A program made the position numbers and the translations under genes. A stretch of 64,000 nucleotides of DNA from Gibbula magus (Eukaryota; Mollusca; Gastropoda; Trochida; Trochidae), in NCBI GenBank assembly GCA_936450465.1, contig OW388296.1, forward strand, positions 49,613,750-49,677,749, in the 5' to 3' direction. Below are positions 54,290-64,000 of this stretch, piece by piece; position 1 is the stretch's first letter; each line of letters starts with the position of its first letter. A model generated the notes under the pieces. That model searched no databases, had not been told where the DNA came from, and saw only the letters and a program-made list of their open reading frames with translations.

Positions 54290-55546
54290 TTAGACGCGAG
54301 TGTTTTGGATCAAACAAGGAGGAGATCGACAAATAAATTCAGGAGCGAAAGACTGTATCTGTGACAGATGGATCTCAGATAAGTGCATTTCTACCAACCG
54401 CGAGTGCTGGGTCTTCCCGCCATGATCATAATGGCGATAGACATTGATCCGGGGACCGGGCGCTTCTCTCCTCACAATTTCATACTGGTCCGCAAAGGCG
54501 CAGCATATGATCTGCTTAGGAGTGCGGATGATGGCTCGCCTGAAGCTCTTCTCGCATACATTGTAGATAACAAAGTTGATGGCGAAGTTGAAGTAGTTCA
54601 GCAGCTGCGTCACTTGAAGGAGGAGGAACTCAAGGTCGGTGGTTTTGTAACTGGGCTGGAAGAGCGTTCTGAACACAGCCTGGGCCCTCACTGCGTGGCT
54701 GGGCACGTTCAATAGAAGGAAGACAATAGCCACCGTCGCCAACATCTTGATCGTCTTCTTCTGCATTTTGGAGACCGTCTTGGCTCGATGATTTGCCGTC
54801 GGTTCGTCGTCCGAGGTCGGGTTTGCGATGTTGGTAGAGGGAGGGGGATCTCTGCTGAAAATCCGCATGGTCACCACGACGATTCTGGCATTCATGAAGA
54901 TGAGGAGTGAAAAGGGAAGCAGGAGAGATAATATGATATCTGCAAAAGTCAGTCCGATCAGCACGTTTCTGCTCCCGATGATGGGAACGCAGCACATTTT
55001 GCCCCCGAGGAGGATCGACTTGGCGGTCCATAGGGAATACAGGTACATCAGACACGCGAGACTGAAGAAGAAGCAGACGACAATCCTCATCGTGGCAGGT
55101 TTCGAAGTCTTCTGTGAAAGGTCGGGATAGAAGATGCAGATATACATTTCAGCTGTGAAACAAACCACGAACCAGACGGACAGGAAACTGAAGACGTAGG
55201 TCAACCACACCACGAGCTGACATATCCCAGGACCATGGAACACGTCAATGCCAAGGTCACCCAACCAGCCGATTCCTAAGAGGAGGAGGAAGCCCGTGTC
55301 TACGAATGCCAGAGCTGCTAGATATACGGAGGTCGCTAGACGCTTCAGTTTAGTTCCGACGAAGACGACAAAGGATATGCTGTTGCCGATGACACCAGTG
55401 ATGATGATGATAGGGATGACATAACGGTGGCATATGAATTTGAAGTACTCAAACTTTTCAAATCTCCCAGTGTGTACGTCTTCTATGCTACTGACGTTGT
55501 GCAAATATTCTGATCCATTTGAGACACCACCATCAAGCTCCATCAT
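54290..55546 (-). CDS. Rhodopsin-class GPCR, peptide-receptor-like
   Basis: 418 aa from M-M-E-L-D-G-G; a longer frame to 55678 runs into intron/tandem repeat and is not used. The N-terminus has two N-glycosylation sites (N-G-S, N-V-S). TM1 has G-N (the 1.50 Asn), TM2 A-L-A-F-V-D, a TM3 cysteine (G-P-G-I-C) and an ECL2 cysteine (M-C-C-V-P) for the usual disulfide. The DRY box is changed to E-M-Y (T-A-E-M-Y-I-C-I-F-Y-P), so the Arg is lost. TM6 reads L-L-L-N-V-P-S-H-A-V-R and TM7 N-F-A-I-N-F-V-I-Y-N in place of NPxxY, as in neuropeptide/FMRFamide-type receptors. The tail has a C-C palmitoylation-like pair and ends N-T-R-V, a class I PDZ-type motif. The coding exon is single after a splice acceptor (exon begins at 55571). 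Ligand unknown. Confidence 0.88.
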   Translation of the reverse strand: MMELDGGVSNGSEYLHNVSSIEDVHTGRFEKFEYFKFICHRYVIPIIIITGVIGNSISFVVFVGTKLKRLATSVYLAALAFVDTGFLLLLGIGWLGDLGIDVFHGPGICQLVVWLTYVFSFLSVWFVVCFTAEMYICIFYPDLSQKTSKPATMRIVVCFFFSLACLMYLYSLWTAKSILLGGKMCCVPIIGSRNVLIGLTFADIILSLLLPFSLLIFMNARIVVVTMRIFSRDPPPSTNIANPTSDDEPTANHRAKTVSKMQKKTIKMLATVAIVFLLLNVPSHAVRAQAVFRTLFQPSYKTTDLEFLLLQVTQLLNYFNFAINFVIYNVCEKSFRRAIIRTPKQIICCAFADQYEIVRREAPGPRINVYRHYDHGGKTQHSRLVEMHLSEIHLSQIQSFAPEFICRSPPCLIQNTRV

Positions 55547-55555
55547 CACCAGCAA

Positions 55556-56207
55556 ACGTTCTGAACTTTGTCTGAAAGATAAGTAGATTCCGTCATGATG
55601 TGTGTTTTTGTTACATAACGTAATGTAGGTTAACGTCTGTATTATAATTATATCAAAACTCGATTCCAGAAACATCACTCATAATGTATTCAACTATCTT
55701 TGATGCAACTCTTACATTACGTTCTGAACTTTGTCTGAAAGATAAGTAGATTCAGTCATGATGTGTGTTTTTAGATTATATAACGTAATGTAGGTTAACG
55801 TCTGCATTATAATTATATCAAAACTCGATTCCAGAAACATCACTCATAATGTATTCAACTATCGTTGATGCAACTCTTACATCACGTTCTGAACTTTGTC
55901 TGGAAGATAAGTAGATTCAGTCATGATGTGTGTTTTTAGATTACATAACATAATGTAGGTTAACGTCCGCATTATAATTATATCAAAACTCGATTCCAGA
56001 AACATCAATCAGAATATATTCAACCACTTTGATGCAACTCTTACATCACGTTCTGAACTTTGTCTGAAAGAAAAGTAGATTCAGTCATGATGTGTGTTTT
56101 TACATTACATAACGTAATGTAGGTTAACGTCTACATTATAATTATATCAAAACTCGATTCCAGAAACATAGCTCAGAATGTATTCAACTCTCTATGCTAC
56201 AACCTTT
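55556..56207. repeat. 164-bp tandem repeat carrying a splice acceptor, four units
   Basis: Four units at 163-165-base spacing. On the minus strand each contains a TTATCTTTCAG-like acceptor followed by ACAAAGTTCAGAACG (acceptor AG at about 55573, 55736, 55901 and 56065). The unit nearest the GPCR supplies the acceptor of its coding exon. Units 2-4 follow that segment with GTAATGTAAG- or GTGATGTAAG-like sequence, a possible donor. Confidence 0.9.
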
Positions 56208-56224
56208 ACATTAGATGGATCTAA

Positions 56225-57290
56225 AAAGTTTCTATGGAGCATTGAATACTTATGTGTCCCTTTTTCAGGATTGAAAATCAATATAAATAAAACAAAATAA
56301 TATGTTTGGGTTCCAAAAAGAGATCCTGATATACAATGTGCACAGAATGGAATGTTGACTGGTTAAAAAAAACAGTTCCATTCTTCTGGTCATCTGGTCA
56401 GTTCGTACTCTTACCCCGCATAGAAGGAATACTGTTCTCAAATCACTCATATTACCAAAGCTAAACCATCTATTCTCATGTCTACCAAATCTCATAAAAA
56501 TCATCGAAAGACTGCATAAAAAATGTTTTATATCATATGGGAAAACAAACCATATAAGATTAAAAGGGACGTATTGATACTAAACCCAGCGCACGGGGGA
56601 TAAAAACCCCACATATAAAAAGATCATATCATCACCAACATTAAAATGGATGGAAATAATAAGTAATATCGACCTGAAATTGACAAATTGACAATCAACT
56701 ACAAATGAAGGCTCCGTTTTACCAATGGATAGTTTCTTCATACAAAAAAACTAATTCCCTACAAGAATAACTATTTTTCGAAAGATATTCTTTAGAATGG
56801 TCTGACCTTTTATCCATGAGTAAAAATGAAATTGTAAATGAAGAAGACATACAATGCCCATCATTATGGAACAACGACAATATTATAATTTATTATAATC
56901 CGTTTTTGTATCTGGAGTTGTATTAAATAAAGGTTTTGCTTCAAGATGAAGGCAGACTGATAACATATACAGAATTTTCACTTTCTCAATACATACTAAC
57001 TTTCTAACTTATGAATCGGTGAAAAAACGAGTAATACGAACATATACTCGAACACTGAGCATAAAGAAATTTAAGAGGAAAATGCTGGATCCAATGTATC
57101 ATTTAATGTATCACAAATACCATAATTGGAACTAATACGCTATATGCATATCTCATGAACTCATTTGAACATACGAATTGCCAAGCTGTACAAAATGGGA
57201 AAGAATTCTATAGATTTAATTTACTGAAAAGGATTTGAAGATTTATAACATAACTGCCAATAAATATTCACGAAGCAACAGGTTTTTTAT
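56225..57290 (+). pseudogene. Degenerate L1/Tx1-like LINE, RT 3' half
   Basis: In broken plus-strand frames: G-L-K-I-N-I-N-K-T-K (56264), then L-P-K-L-N-H-L-F-x-C-L-P-N-L-I (about 56452), K-C-F-I-S-Y-G-K-T-N (56521), L-K-W-M-E-I-I-S-N-I (56640) and K-E-F-Y-R-F-N-L-L (57202). This is the post-palm region of L1/Tx1-type elements, different from LINEs A-C. Many stops; ancient copy. Confidence 0.75.
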
Positions 57291-57349
57291 GATTCTAAAG
57301 GTATGAACATCATTCGTTTGTCTGATTCTAAGGTACGAGCAACAATGGT

Positions 57350-57750
57350 TGGTCTGATTCTAAGGGACAAGCAGCATTTTGGTTTACTGCATTCGGTCCA
57401 GTTTATCCAGTTAACCTTGAAATGTTCTTGATAAGAATATACTGTACACGGTACGTTTTACCTGCTGAACTAACCTTGAAATGTTCTTGATTAGAATAAA
57501 CTGTACTCGGTCTAGTTTATTTGTCGAACTTACCTTAGAATGTTCTTGACTGGGATGTTCGGTACTTTGCCCAATGTATCAGCTGAACAGGTCTGATGGT
57601 TTACTTGACTGAAGATGTTCTGTACTCGGCCCAATGTATATCAGCTGAACTGACCAGAGAATGTTCTTGACTGAAGATGTTCTGTACTCGGCTCAATGTA
57701 TATCAGCTGAACTGACCTGAGAATGTTCTTGACTGAGGATGTTCCTAGCC
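57350..57750. repeat. ~60-bp minisatellite
   Basis: About six diverged units built on GAATGTTCTTGACTGAAGAT, GTTCTGTACTCGGCCCAATG, TATCAGCTGAACTGACC. The last three are the most alike. A shorter GTCTGATTCTAAGG repeat precedes it (57320-57365). Confidence 0.85.
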
Positions 57751-57754
57751 GGAA

Positions 57755-58130
57755 CACTTGTTGTTGTTGATAAGTAATCAACCGGGTCAGCAATTGAATC
57801 CCGATTTTCTTAAGTCCTAGGTCTTGGAGATGACGCGGTGTCTGTATTCTTATTCACTATTGGTGTCCTTGACTTGAGTTGTAGTTGCTGCAGTGACTGC
57901 AACCGTCTGAGTCTAGCCCTCGCTGTCTTCTGCGACGAGAATGTGAAGCCAACAATGAGTATCTGCATATCTATTTAGTTTGTCACACCTGCTTGTCACA
58001 CCCTCTTCTCCGTGTATATAACAGCTCAGGTTGATAGCAGCAATATAGCTTTAAGAGACCAATTGAGAGAAATAAACCAGTAAAATTGATTCGTGTTAAT
58101 GAACAAGCCACTCCTCCTGTAGTGATGGGA
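57755..58130. other. No gene seen
   Basis: Moderate-GC spacer without recognisable features. Confidence 0.4.
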
Positions 58131-58135
58131 TCATA

Positions 58136-58543
58136 GTTTAAGACATAGAGATTATTACCCGAAGAAGTGTGTCATATGACTTTTACGAAACGAGTGTGAA
58201 TGTTTGTATTGCCCGAGTGAGAGCGAGGGTTATACACAAATTCGCACGAGTTTCGTAAAACTCATATGACACACTTCCTCGGGTAATAATCTCTATGTCT
58301 TAAACTATTTCTTTATTACCCGTTCTATTCCATATGATTCGCGTAAAAATAGTCAGAAAGCGGCCCACTTTTCTTGCGACGGCAAGCAACAGTGACGTCA
58401 CGAACAATCATTTTATGACGTCACAGACGACAAAATACGGGAAGCCGCGGTGAAACAATCGTTGCTAGGCAAACGTGATATGTGCACATGTGCTCATATC
58501 AATAATATTAACTCGGTTATTTTCAACCATATGGGTAATAAAA
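58136..58543. mobile_element. MITE-like element, family F4 (copy 2)
   Basis: 58136-58305 is a palindrome with ~56-bp arms: GTTTAAGACATAGAGATTAT...TTTTACGAAAC and GTTTCGTAAAACTC...CTCTATGTCTTAAAC. It is followed by a second part (58313-58543) ending ACCATATGGGTAATAAA, again inverse to the start TTATTACCC. Contains GACGTCAC/TGACGTCA sites. Homologous to 12052-12516. Confidence 0.8.
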
Positions 58544-58549
58544 GAACAT

Positions 58550-59440
58550 ATGTACCTGATGAGCATAGCACAAAATAATATAAAACGTTTTTGTGCAAAA
58601 ATGTATCTGCAGTAGGTCATTCGGATTTTTCACTACTAAGTCGTTCAACGCAAGTAAAGATGTTTGACGCAATGGTCACCGACGAGTATCTAAAATGTCA
58701 TTGACAGTGGTATGGATTGATCAAAACATAACATCTTGTTATCCTCAGATAGAATGTTAAATATGATCAGAAGTATTATAAAATTCCATTCTGTCCATTT
58801 TCTTTCTGTAACCTTTAATGTCCCCCTTCCACAGTACTCAAAGTACTCACTTCTGTTGATTTTATCATATTTACGATTTTCATTTGCAAATATTTCAGGT
58901 TTTCGATGTGTTCGTCCTTGAAAATATATGCTCCGACGGAAATACTAATCTATTCGTCCTACTTTTTCCTTTGTTGAGAGAACGCCCCGTTGTCTTTCTA
59001 CTGCGTTCATTAGATAGGATCCAAGCTAACAGTTTTTGTCTCTGTGTTGCTGCATTCGATGTATATCTCCCAACACCTAGAAAATACTTCACAGTTTCGT
59101 GTTGGATTTGTGATTTGTCTGCTGTGCCAAAAACAGACTAGACAATTGCGCCAAACAACTTCTTAAACGACTTGACGATAATGACTCCGAATGCATGGTC
59201 TATATTGCTGGATATTTATGTTGTTCTTGGCATATGATCATATTCTAAGGAATAAGTCAAGTGAAGACCGAGATAATTATAAGATTTAAAGGTTTTTTAA
59301 AATTTATTTTCCACATTTAAATGTCACAGAATCGAAGGGATCCTAAATTCATAAATGTTGACTTAGTCTTAGTCATGCTGCTACTGTTGTAGATAATCTC
59401 CATAGTTCAAGTGGAAGATAAATAAAAAATTTAAAAAAGT
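58550..59440. other. Unassigned; 85-codon frame of unclear status
   Basis: Plus-strand frame 58884-59141 and its minus shadow 58895-59092 are moderately GC-rich relative to the surroundings. I recognise no domain; no splice or promoter evidence. Confidence 0.3.
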
Positions 59441-59448
59441 CTGTATCC

Positions 59449-59533
59449 CCGACTGGTTTCACACTTTGTATAATTCATCCTCTCAGGGTCTTTTACTCCA
59501 TGGCGATGACTACTTAGTGTGAAACCGGTCGGG
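59449..59533. repeat. Inverted repeat (~20-bp arms)
   Basis: CCCCGACTGGTTTCACACTT at about 59447-59466 and TAGTGTGAAACCGGTCGGG to 59533. Probable small foldback element. Confidence 0.7.
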
Positions 59534-59749
59534 AATTTAAAATATTCAGACTTTATCTCGAAGGTAAGGGTTTTAAATCTCATAAACACCCTTTGGCATG
59601 TTTTATCAAGCTTACAAACCCACCCCATGGTTAAATTTTATGTTTCATCTATTCTAATTTGATTCTAAAGGAGTCGTCCTTAAAATATCCCGCTTTGTTG
59701 AAAGGCAGTAGGGTGTAAGCGGAAGTTAGGAAGCAACCTCATCAGCCTA

Positions 59750-59826
59750 GTCCCTGTAGCACAGTGGTGTCATCGCTGCGCTTGGTGTGCAGCAGTATGG
59801 GGGTTTCGGTTTCGAGACGGGCTATT
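59750..59826 (+). mobile_element. tRNA-like SINE head
   Basis: CCTGTAGCACAGTGGTGTC resembles an A-box region and GGTTTCGAGAC a B-box, 45 bases apart. No clean tRNA cloverleaf. Confidence 0.45.
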
Positions 59827-59829
59827 GGA

Positions 59830-61525
59830 AAAAAACATTTGCAGATTGATGTTTGAATTGTCAGTTGTTTTCCAATAGAGTTAGACATAACATACACTAA
59901 CTTTCATCTTAAACTTAACATCTCAGTATTACATATACATATTTGAATAGGGTCATTGTTAAGATAATTGTCCGGGGTTAGGTGTACAGTGACAAATGCC
60001 TACGGGGATTATAGCTACAGTTTGAGTTGTGACAGCGATACGCTTATAATACCTGCACAGAAGTGAACTGTTCCAATCCGTGTGCACTAACAGCTACACT
60101 AGAGAGGATAACACAAGCTTAGGGATTAAGGGAGCAAAGAGCAAAACGCTTAAGAACAATTGTCATGAAACTGCTATCGAAATTTAATTAACTGTGTAGG
60201 TAAAGCTTTCTCAGTTATTTCCATTATCAATTATCTATTACAAAATGATAAAACAAACTGAGAAGATCAACATTACAAGTGGGTGATTATATTAACGTAT
60301 ATCATTGTATTTTCGTCTGGCTCAGTCTTGTGATTGTATTTTGTGTGGCATGTGTTTACATTTTTTAATCATTTAATAAATATAAATGTAACATGTATGT
60401 GTGTGTGTCGTAAATTACATATATTGATAACTTATGTAAATAAACAAGCGGTACATCAACCAGAACTTCAAACGGTACAGCGAGGCAGCAATTTATGATA
60501 CAAATTTAACGGTACACAAGTAACGAAAGGAAAAACAGAATTCCGCTTTAGAAAAACTATCTGAAACCATTTCCTAGGCATGGAATCTTTCCTGCAGAAG
60601 TCAAGTTATGCATACAATTAAATTTTCCATAATTACATAAACTGTTTTGTCAAAATTTCATTGTAAAAAACATCTAAATCGCATCAAAAATGTCGACAGG
60701 GTCACCGAGCAAAGCAAACATCATCGATGTACACCTCTCTACTTAAAGGGGAAAAAACAAACACTAACAATCATTGTACTCTCCTTAAATGTACTGAGAT
60801 TACAAAAATGATAAATATGTGAAATGTGATATATTTACTAGTATCGCCATTTGTGTATATCCTATATCTGTGTGACACATAAGATGTAATGTGTTGAATA
60901 TGTATAATATAATGCTATAATGAATATATGGTAAAATGAATAAAACGTATGGGTCATTTTCAAAATTGGTATGGTTTTTAGATCCTTATAAATGCAAAAA
61001 CAAATTCCTCAAAAATAATTCTCCTTTTCTTCAAATAAACTTGCAAACACTTGATTATTCAAAAATTATATGTCGATTGACCTTTTAATTAATTATATTA
61101 TCTTTTCGAATTACTTGATTTTCTAATTATTTGGATCGGACAGAAAAACCAATTTAGAAAATAATCCGTATATAATGTGACATAAAAACCTGTGTTTTAT
61201 TTCCACTGTAGGCATAAGTGCACAAAGTAACGGGCCATTCCACTTTGATGAAATGTTGAAGGCTGTGAAAATCAAAACCACCGGTGCATAAACATGTTTG
61301 TTTAAGACTGTAGGCGTTTGTCCCTGTAGCCGTTAGTAGACTCCACCTTGCCCGGGGTAGAGGGAGATTACGTTACAATCCCGGTAATTATGTGATAATG
61401 CTCGGGATATTACATCCACATAGGAATTATTGTTTATAATAATGTTATAGGCAGTAAAGCGGTGTGACGTCACTGGAGGTTTGTAATTTATTCATATCCC
61501 GATATACAGACTGTTGGTTGTATTG
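59830..61525. other. No gene seen
   Basis: Very AT-rich. A short (GT)n lies near 60397-60406. No recognisable ORF. Confidence 0.45.
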
Positions 61526-61529
61526 ATCA

Positions 61530-61735
61530 GGTCAGATAATGAAAAAGAAGTGGGGGAAATGACACAACCCTGTTTCAGTCCAGCGCCTACCGAAATAATC
61601 AGTCATATTAAATATAAATTATTTAGTCCCAGATCTGCCAGCTTGGTACATAGTGTATTCTTATCTATAGAGGCGTAAGATTTTAGGAAATCTATGAAAG
61701 CAATACATGTAAATATGCGGAGCGTCATGCTCGTA
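61530..61735 (-). pseudogene. LINE RT fragment (minus)
   Basis: The minus strand reads C-I-A-F-I-D-F-L-K-S-Y-A-S-I-D-K (block A, with D) and, after a frameshift, G-L-K-Q-G-C-V-I-S (block B). Old, isolated RT palm fragment. Confidence 0.7.
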
Positions 61736-61739
61736 TCAA

Positions 61740-62830
61740 TGGTAGAAACAATTCATAAATAAACTAAAATACACATTGATTGAATATTTTTTGCAGTAAG
61801 GGAAAATAGTTTTTAAGAATTTCCAGGTGTATTTTGGCATATTCTGATACATTGCTGCCTAACTGAATACGGTCACATTCGAGTCTTTCTGAGCTATTTG
61901 TCACATCGCTGTCACCCTCGATGATACGTTACGATTAATCTCCACAGATACCCTGGACCCAATCATAGCTCGGTGATGATTTTGAATACTTCCTTTGGCT
62001 GTTATATTATCCAATGAGCTGTCCACGCTGGGGTGCTGAGCGTACCAATCAAAATGCTTCTAACATGACACATCTCCGCTTCCATCAGTTAACAGTAATT
62101 TCTACCGTTTGAGCTTGGCGAATTAGAGATAAATTGATTTCTCTTTGGTAATAAACCAGATAAAATGGGAGGTAATGCCAGTGAAGAGGGTGATGGTTCA
62201 TGGTTATGAAGTGGTAGTTCATGGTTATGAAGTGATGATTAATGAACATAAAGTTAATGGTGGATTAGATGTTACAGTAACATCTGGAATATGCAGTGAT
62301 TGGAACCTACAGTGGATTAGATGTTACAGTAGCATCTAGGAAGTGCAGTGATGCTGAATGCTATATGGTAAACCGAAGTGTCGTACATGGAAACTGAGTG
62401 CTGCCAGACAAAGTAAGCGTCCCGCAACATCGCCCTGATTGATGGTTTGTGGTGGAGGAGGGGTGAGGCGCAATCTTGTACGGTGCACCATCGTCATAAA
62501 CGCCTCGTCAAGTGTCGCAGGGAACGTCCATAATGATGATTGTTGTTTTTTTCTGGTTTGTAGTGGAGAACAGTAATTGCATTAGAACAATGACTTTTTA
62601 GATCGGATGAAATTGACTTTTATAGTGCATGTTTGATGTATTTTAACACTGAAACGTTTATTCTTGTTCGGGGAAACGAAAAAAACATCTCTTTGAAGGC
62701 AGGGAGATGTTATTGTACATTTAACATGCATAGTCGCTTGAATATGTATTTACACTTTTACACCATTGGCATGAGTTGAGGTTTAACGCCTCTCGAGAGA
62801 GTATTTCACTAATATCACGGCTGCTAGTAT
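61740..62830. other. No gene seen; short tandem repeats
   Basis: Bases 62190-62240 repeat GTTCATGGTTATGAAGTG twice and 62262-62340 repeat TGGATTAGATGTTACAGTA twice. Confidence 0.45.
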
Positions 62831-62835
62831 TACTG

Positions 62836-63034
62836 CAAGGAGATAGCCCGCAACACCATGTGACTATACGCTGCGGTGAAACCTGCGAGCAACGACAGTG
62901 TAGCATTGCACCCAGACCTTACTGCATGTAGAACAATTCTCTACTGCATACAAAGTTGTCGTGCGCATGATTCGAACCACGACCCTCTTGATCTGAAACC
63001 GAACGCGGTAACCACTGCGCTATCCCGTCCCCCA
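62836..63034 (-). mobile_element. tRNA-derived SINE (same family as 4690), minus
   Basis: Reverse complement of the 4690-4930 element: GGGATAGCGCAGTGGTTACC head (63029-63010), B-box-like GTGGTTCGAATC (near 62979-62968), then TTGCACCC-like, GTGCTCGCAGGTTTCAC and GTTGCGGGC body motifs. More diverged in the head than the first copy. Confidence 0.8.
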
Positions 63035-63049
63035 ACACCTATTGAATAC

Positions 63050-64000
63050 TCAGGTGGAGGGACAATGGTTGCAGGGTATAAGAAATATGCCCATTTTTGT
63101 CTTGTTACTCATGTTTCTACTATGTTCTACTTCTTCTACTTTTACTATTATTAAATATATTTCTACTGTCACTGCTACTAGAAATTCTTTGAGGATACTA
63201 CTTCTCCCTAATACAATTTGTACTACTGTCGTCCATTTTTTGTTATTTCTTAATTTGTTCATAATATGCAAATTTACCTATAAAAATGGTATTTTGAAAA
63301 ATTAGATGTCCAAATTAATAGGCCTACTTTGCAAAAAAATATTTACAATATACGTTATAATTGTTATAAAAAATATATTGAAAATACCTATCGTTATCGA
63401 ACAATTAAAGAATATAAACAGTAAAAAAAACATTTGATTTCTATGTCCGCGTTTGCTATCAGTTATTGATAATATTCACAACTGAAAGCACGTATCGCTG
63501 TGTTAAATAAAACGCTTTTAAACTCACATCGTTATAGCACAATAGCAGATATCATGTGGACCCATTGATTGACAGTTTATTCGGTGAATGAACACGCATT
63601 GCGTGATATTTTTATGACACTGAGATGATAAAAGCTCTGTCTTCTATTCGCAACTGATTTTATAGCTGGAACATTGATCCGAAACGTTCCGTGCACGTCA
63701 ACAATACATTTATTGCTCATATAGATGTTCCCTTGGATATGTTGTAAAAGGGGCTGTAGCACGTTTTTTGCACACACAAACATTTTTTTTTATTTTCCAT
63801 TTTTATTGACAGTTTATGTCCTTTATATTTATTTTAGAGCCTAAAACATATTATTACACAAACCAATTATTCGTAATGGTAATGGCGGTGTTGCGTATAT
63901 AGCAAACATTGCATGACGGCCATTTTAATTAAAAATCTTACTATTTCGAATAACATAAACGATTCCCATGGCTTTACCAAACCATGTACACTCATTTTTT
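63050..64000. other. No gene seen
   Basis: AT-rich with poly-A/T runs. No feature recognised. Confidence 0.4.

Noticed and set aside
54383..55130. Frames antisense or out of frame to the GPCR
   Set aside because: Shadows of the GPCR exon.
55547..55678. 44-codon N-terminal extension of the GPCR frame
   Set aside because: Encoded by the 164-bp tandem repeat and crosses a good splice acceptor; M-M-E-L-D-G-G fits a GPCR N-terminus with glycosylation sites.
58884..59141. 85-codon frame and its antisense
   Set aside because: No recognised domain and no supporting signals; left as unassigned.

Overview
This is AT-rich metazoan nuclear DNA dominated by transposable elements. A bivalve mollusc (possibly a scallop) fits best. 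The reasons are Helitron-like elements with internal ~170-bp tandem repeats (the bivalve 'pearl' type), a (TCCG)n-bearing element, several non-LTR retrotransposon families with (TTC)n tails, tRNA-derived SINEs, and a prokineticin/astakine-fold gene. The species call is inference; nothing in the window is diagnostic. There are no operons, CRISPR arrays or prokaryotic genes.

Host loci are few: (1) a terminal exon of an immunoglobulin-domain protein (1073-1297, +); (2) a cluster of three intronless paralogues (16047-16475 +, 19151-19597 +, 21797-22222 -) encoding ~141-148 aa proteins with a coiled-coil-like N-terminal part and a very acidic tail, plus a broken fourth copy at 44345-44466 (-); (3) a two-exon secreted 95-aa protein with the 10-cysteine astakine/prokineticin pattern (47005-47052 joined to 48980-49219, +); (4) a seven-transmembrane GPCR (54290-55546, -) preceded by a four-unit 164-bp tandem repeat that copies its splice acceptor.

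The most striking system is locus 2. Each of the three intact genes ends in a perfect replication-dependent histone-type 3' end: a 6-bp stem with a TTTC loop, then the U7-binding consensus CAAGAAAGA nine bases later. Each also has a conserved TATA box and a CRE-like TTACGTCAT in a conserved promoter of more than 200 bp. The proteins are not histones. This suggests a family of acidic coiled-coil proteins made from non-polyadenylated, S-phase or maternal histone-like mRNAs.

The rest is mobile DNA. Left (3.1-5.3 kb): a TTAA-flanked inverted-repeat element with a second AACGTT-rich element nested in it, then a tRNA-SINE with a LINE tail. At 7.6-11.8 kb: a nearly complete but frameshifted LINE. 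At 22.5-26 kb: LINE 3' ends, including one LINE nested in another with an 8-bp target duplication. At 26.7-28.15 kb: a 58-bp satellite. At 28.7-44.3 kb: a LINE split by a ~13-kb Helitron-like (Helentron/HLE2-type) array. At 44.5-45.8 kb: a LINE end with a 38-bp minisatellite. Right: several foldback MITE families, a second LINE type at 56.2-57.3 kb, and SINEs.
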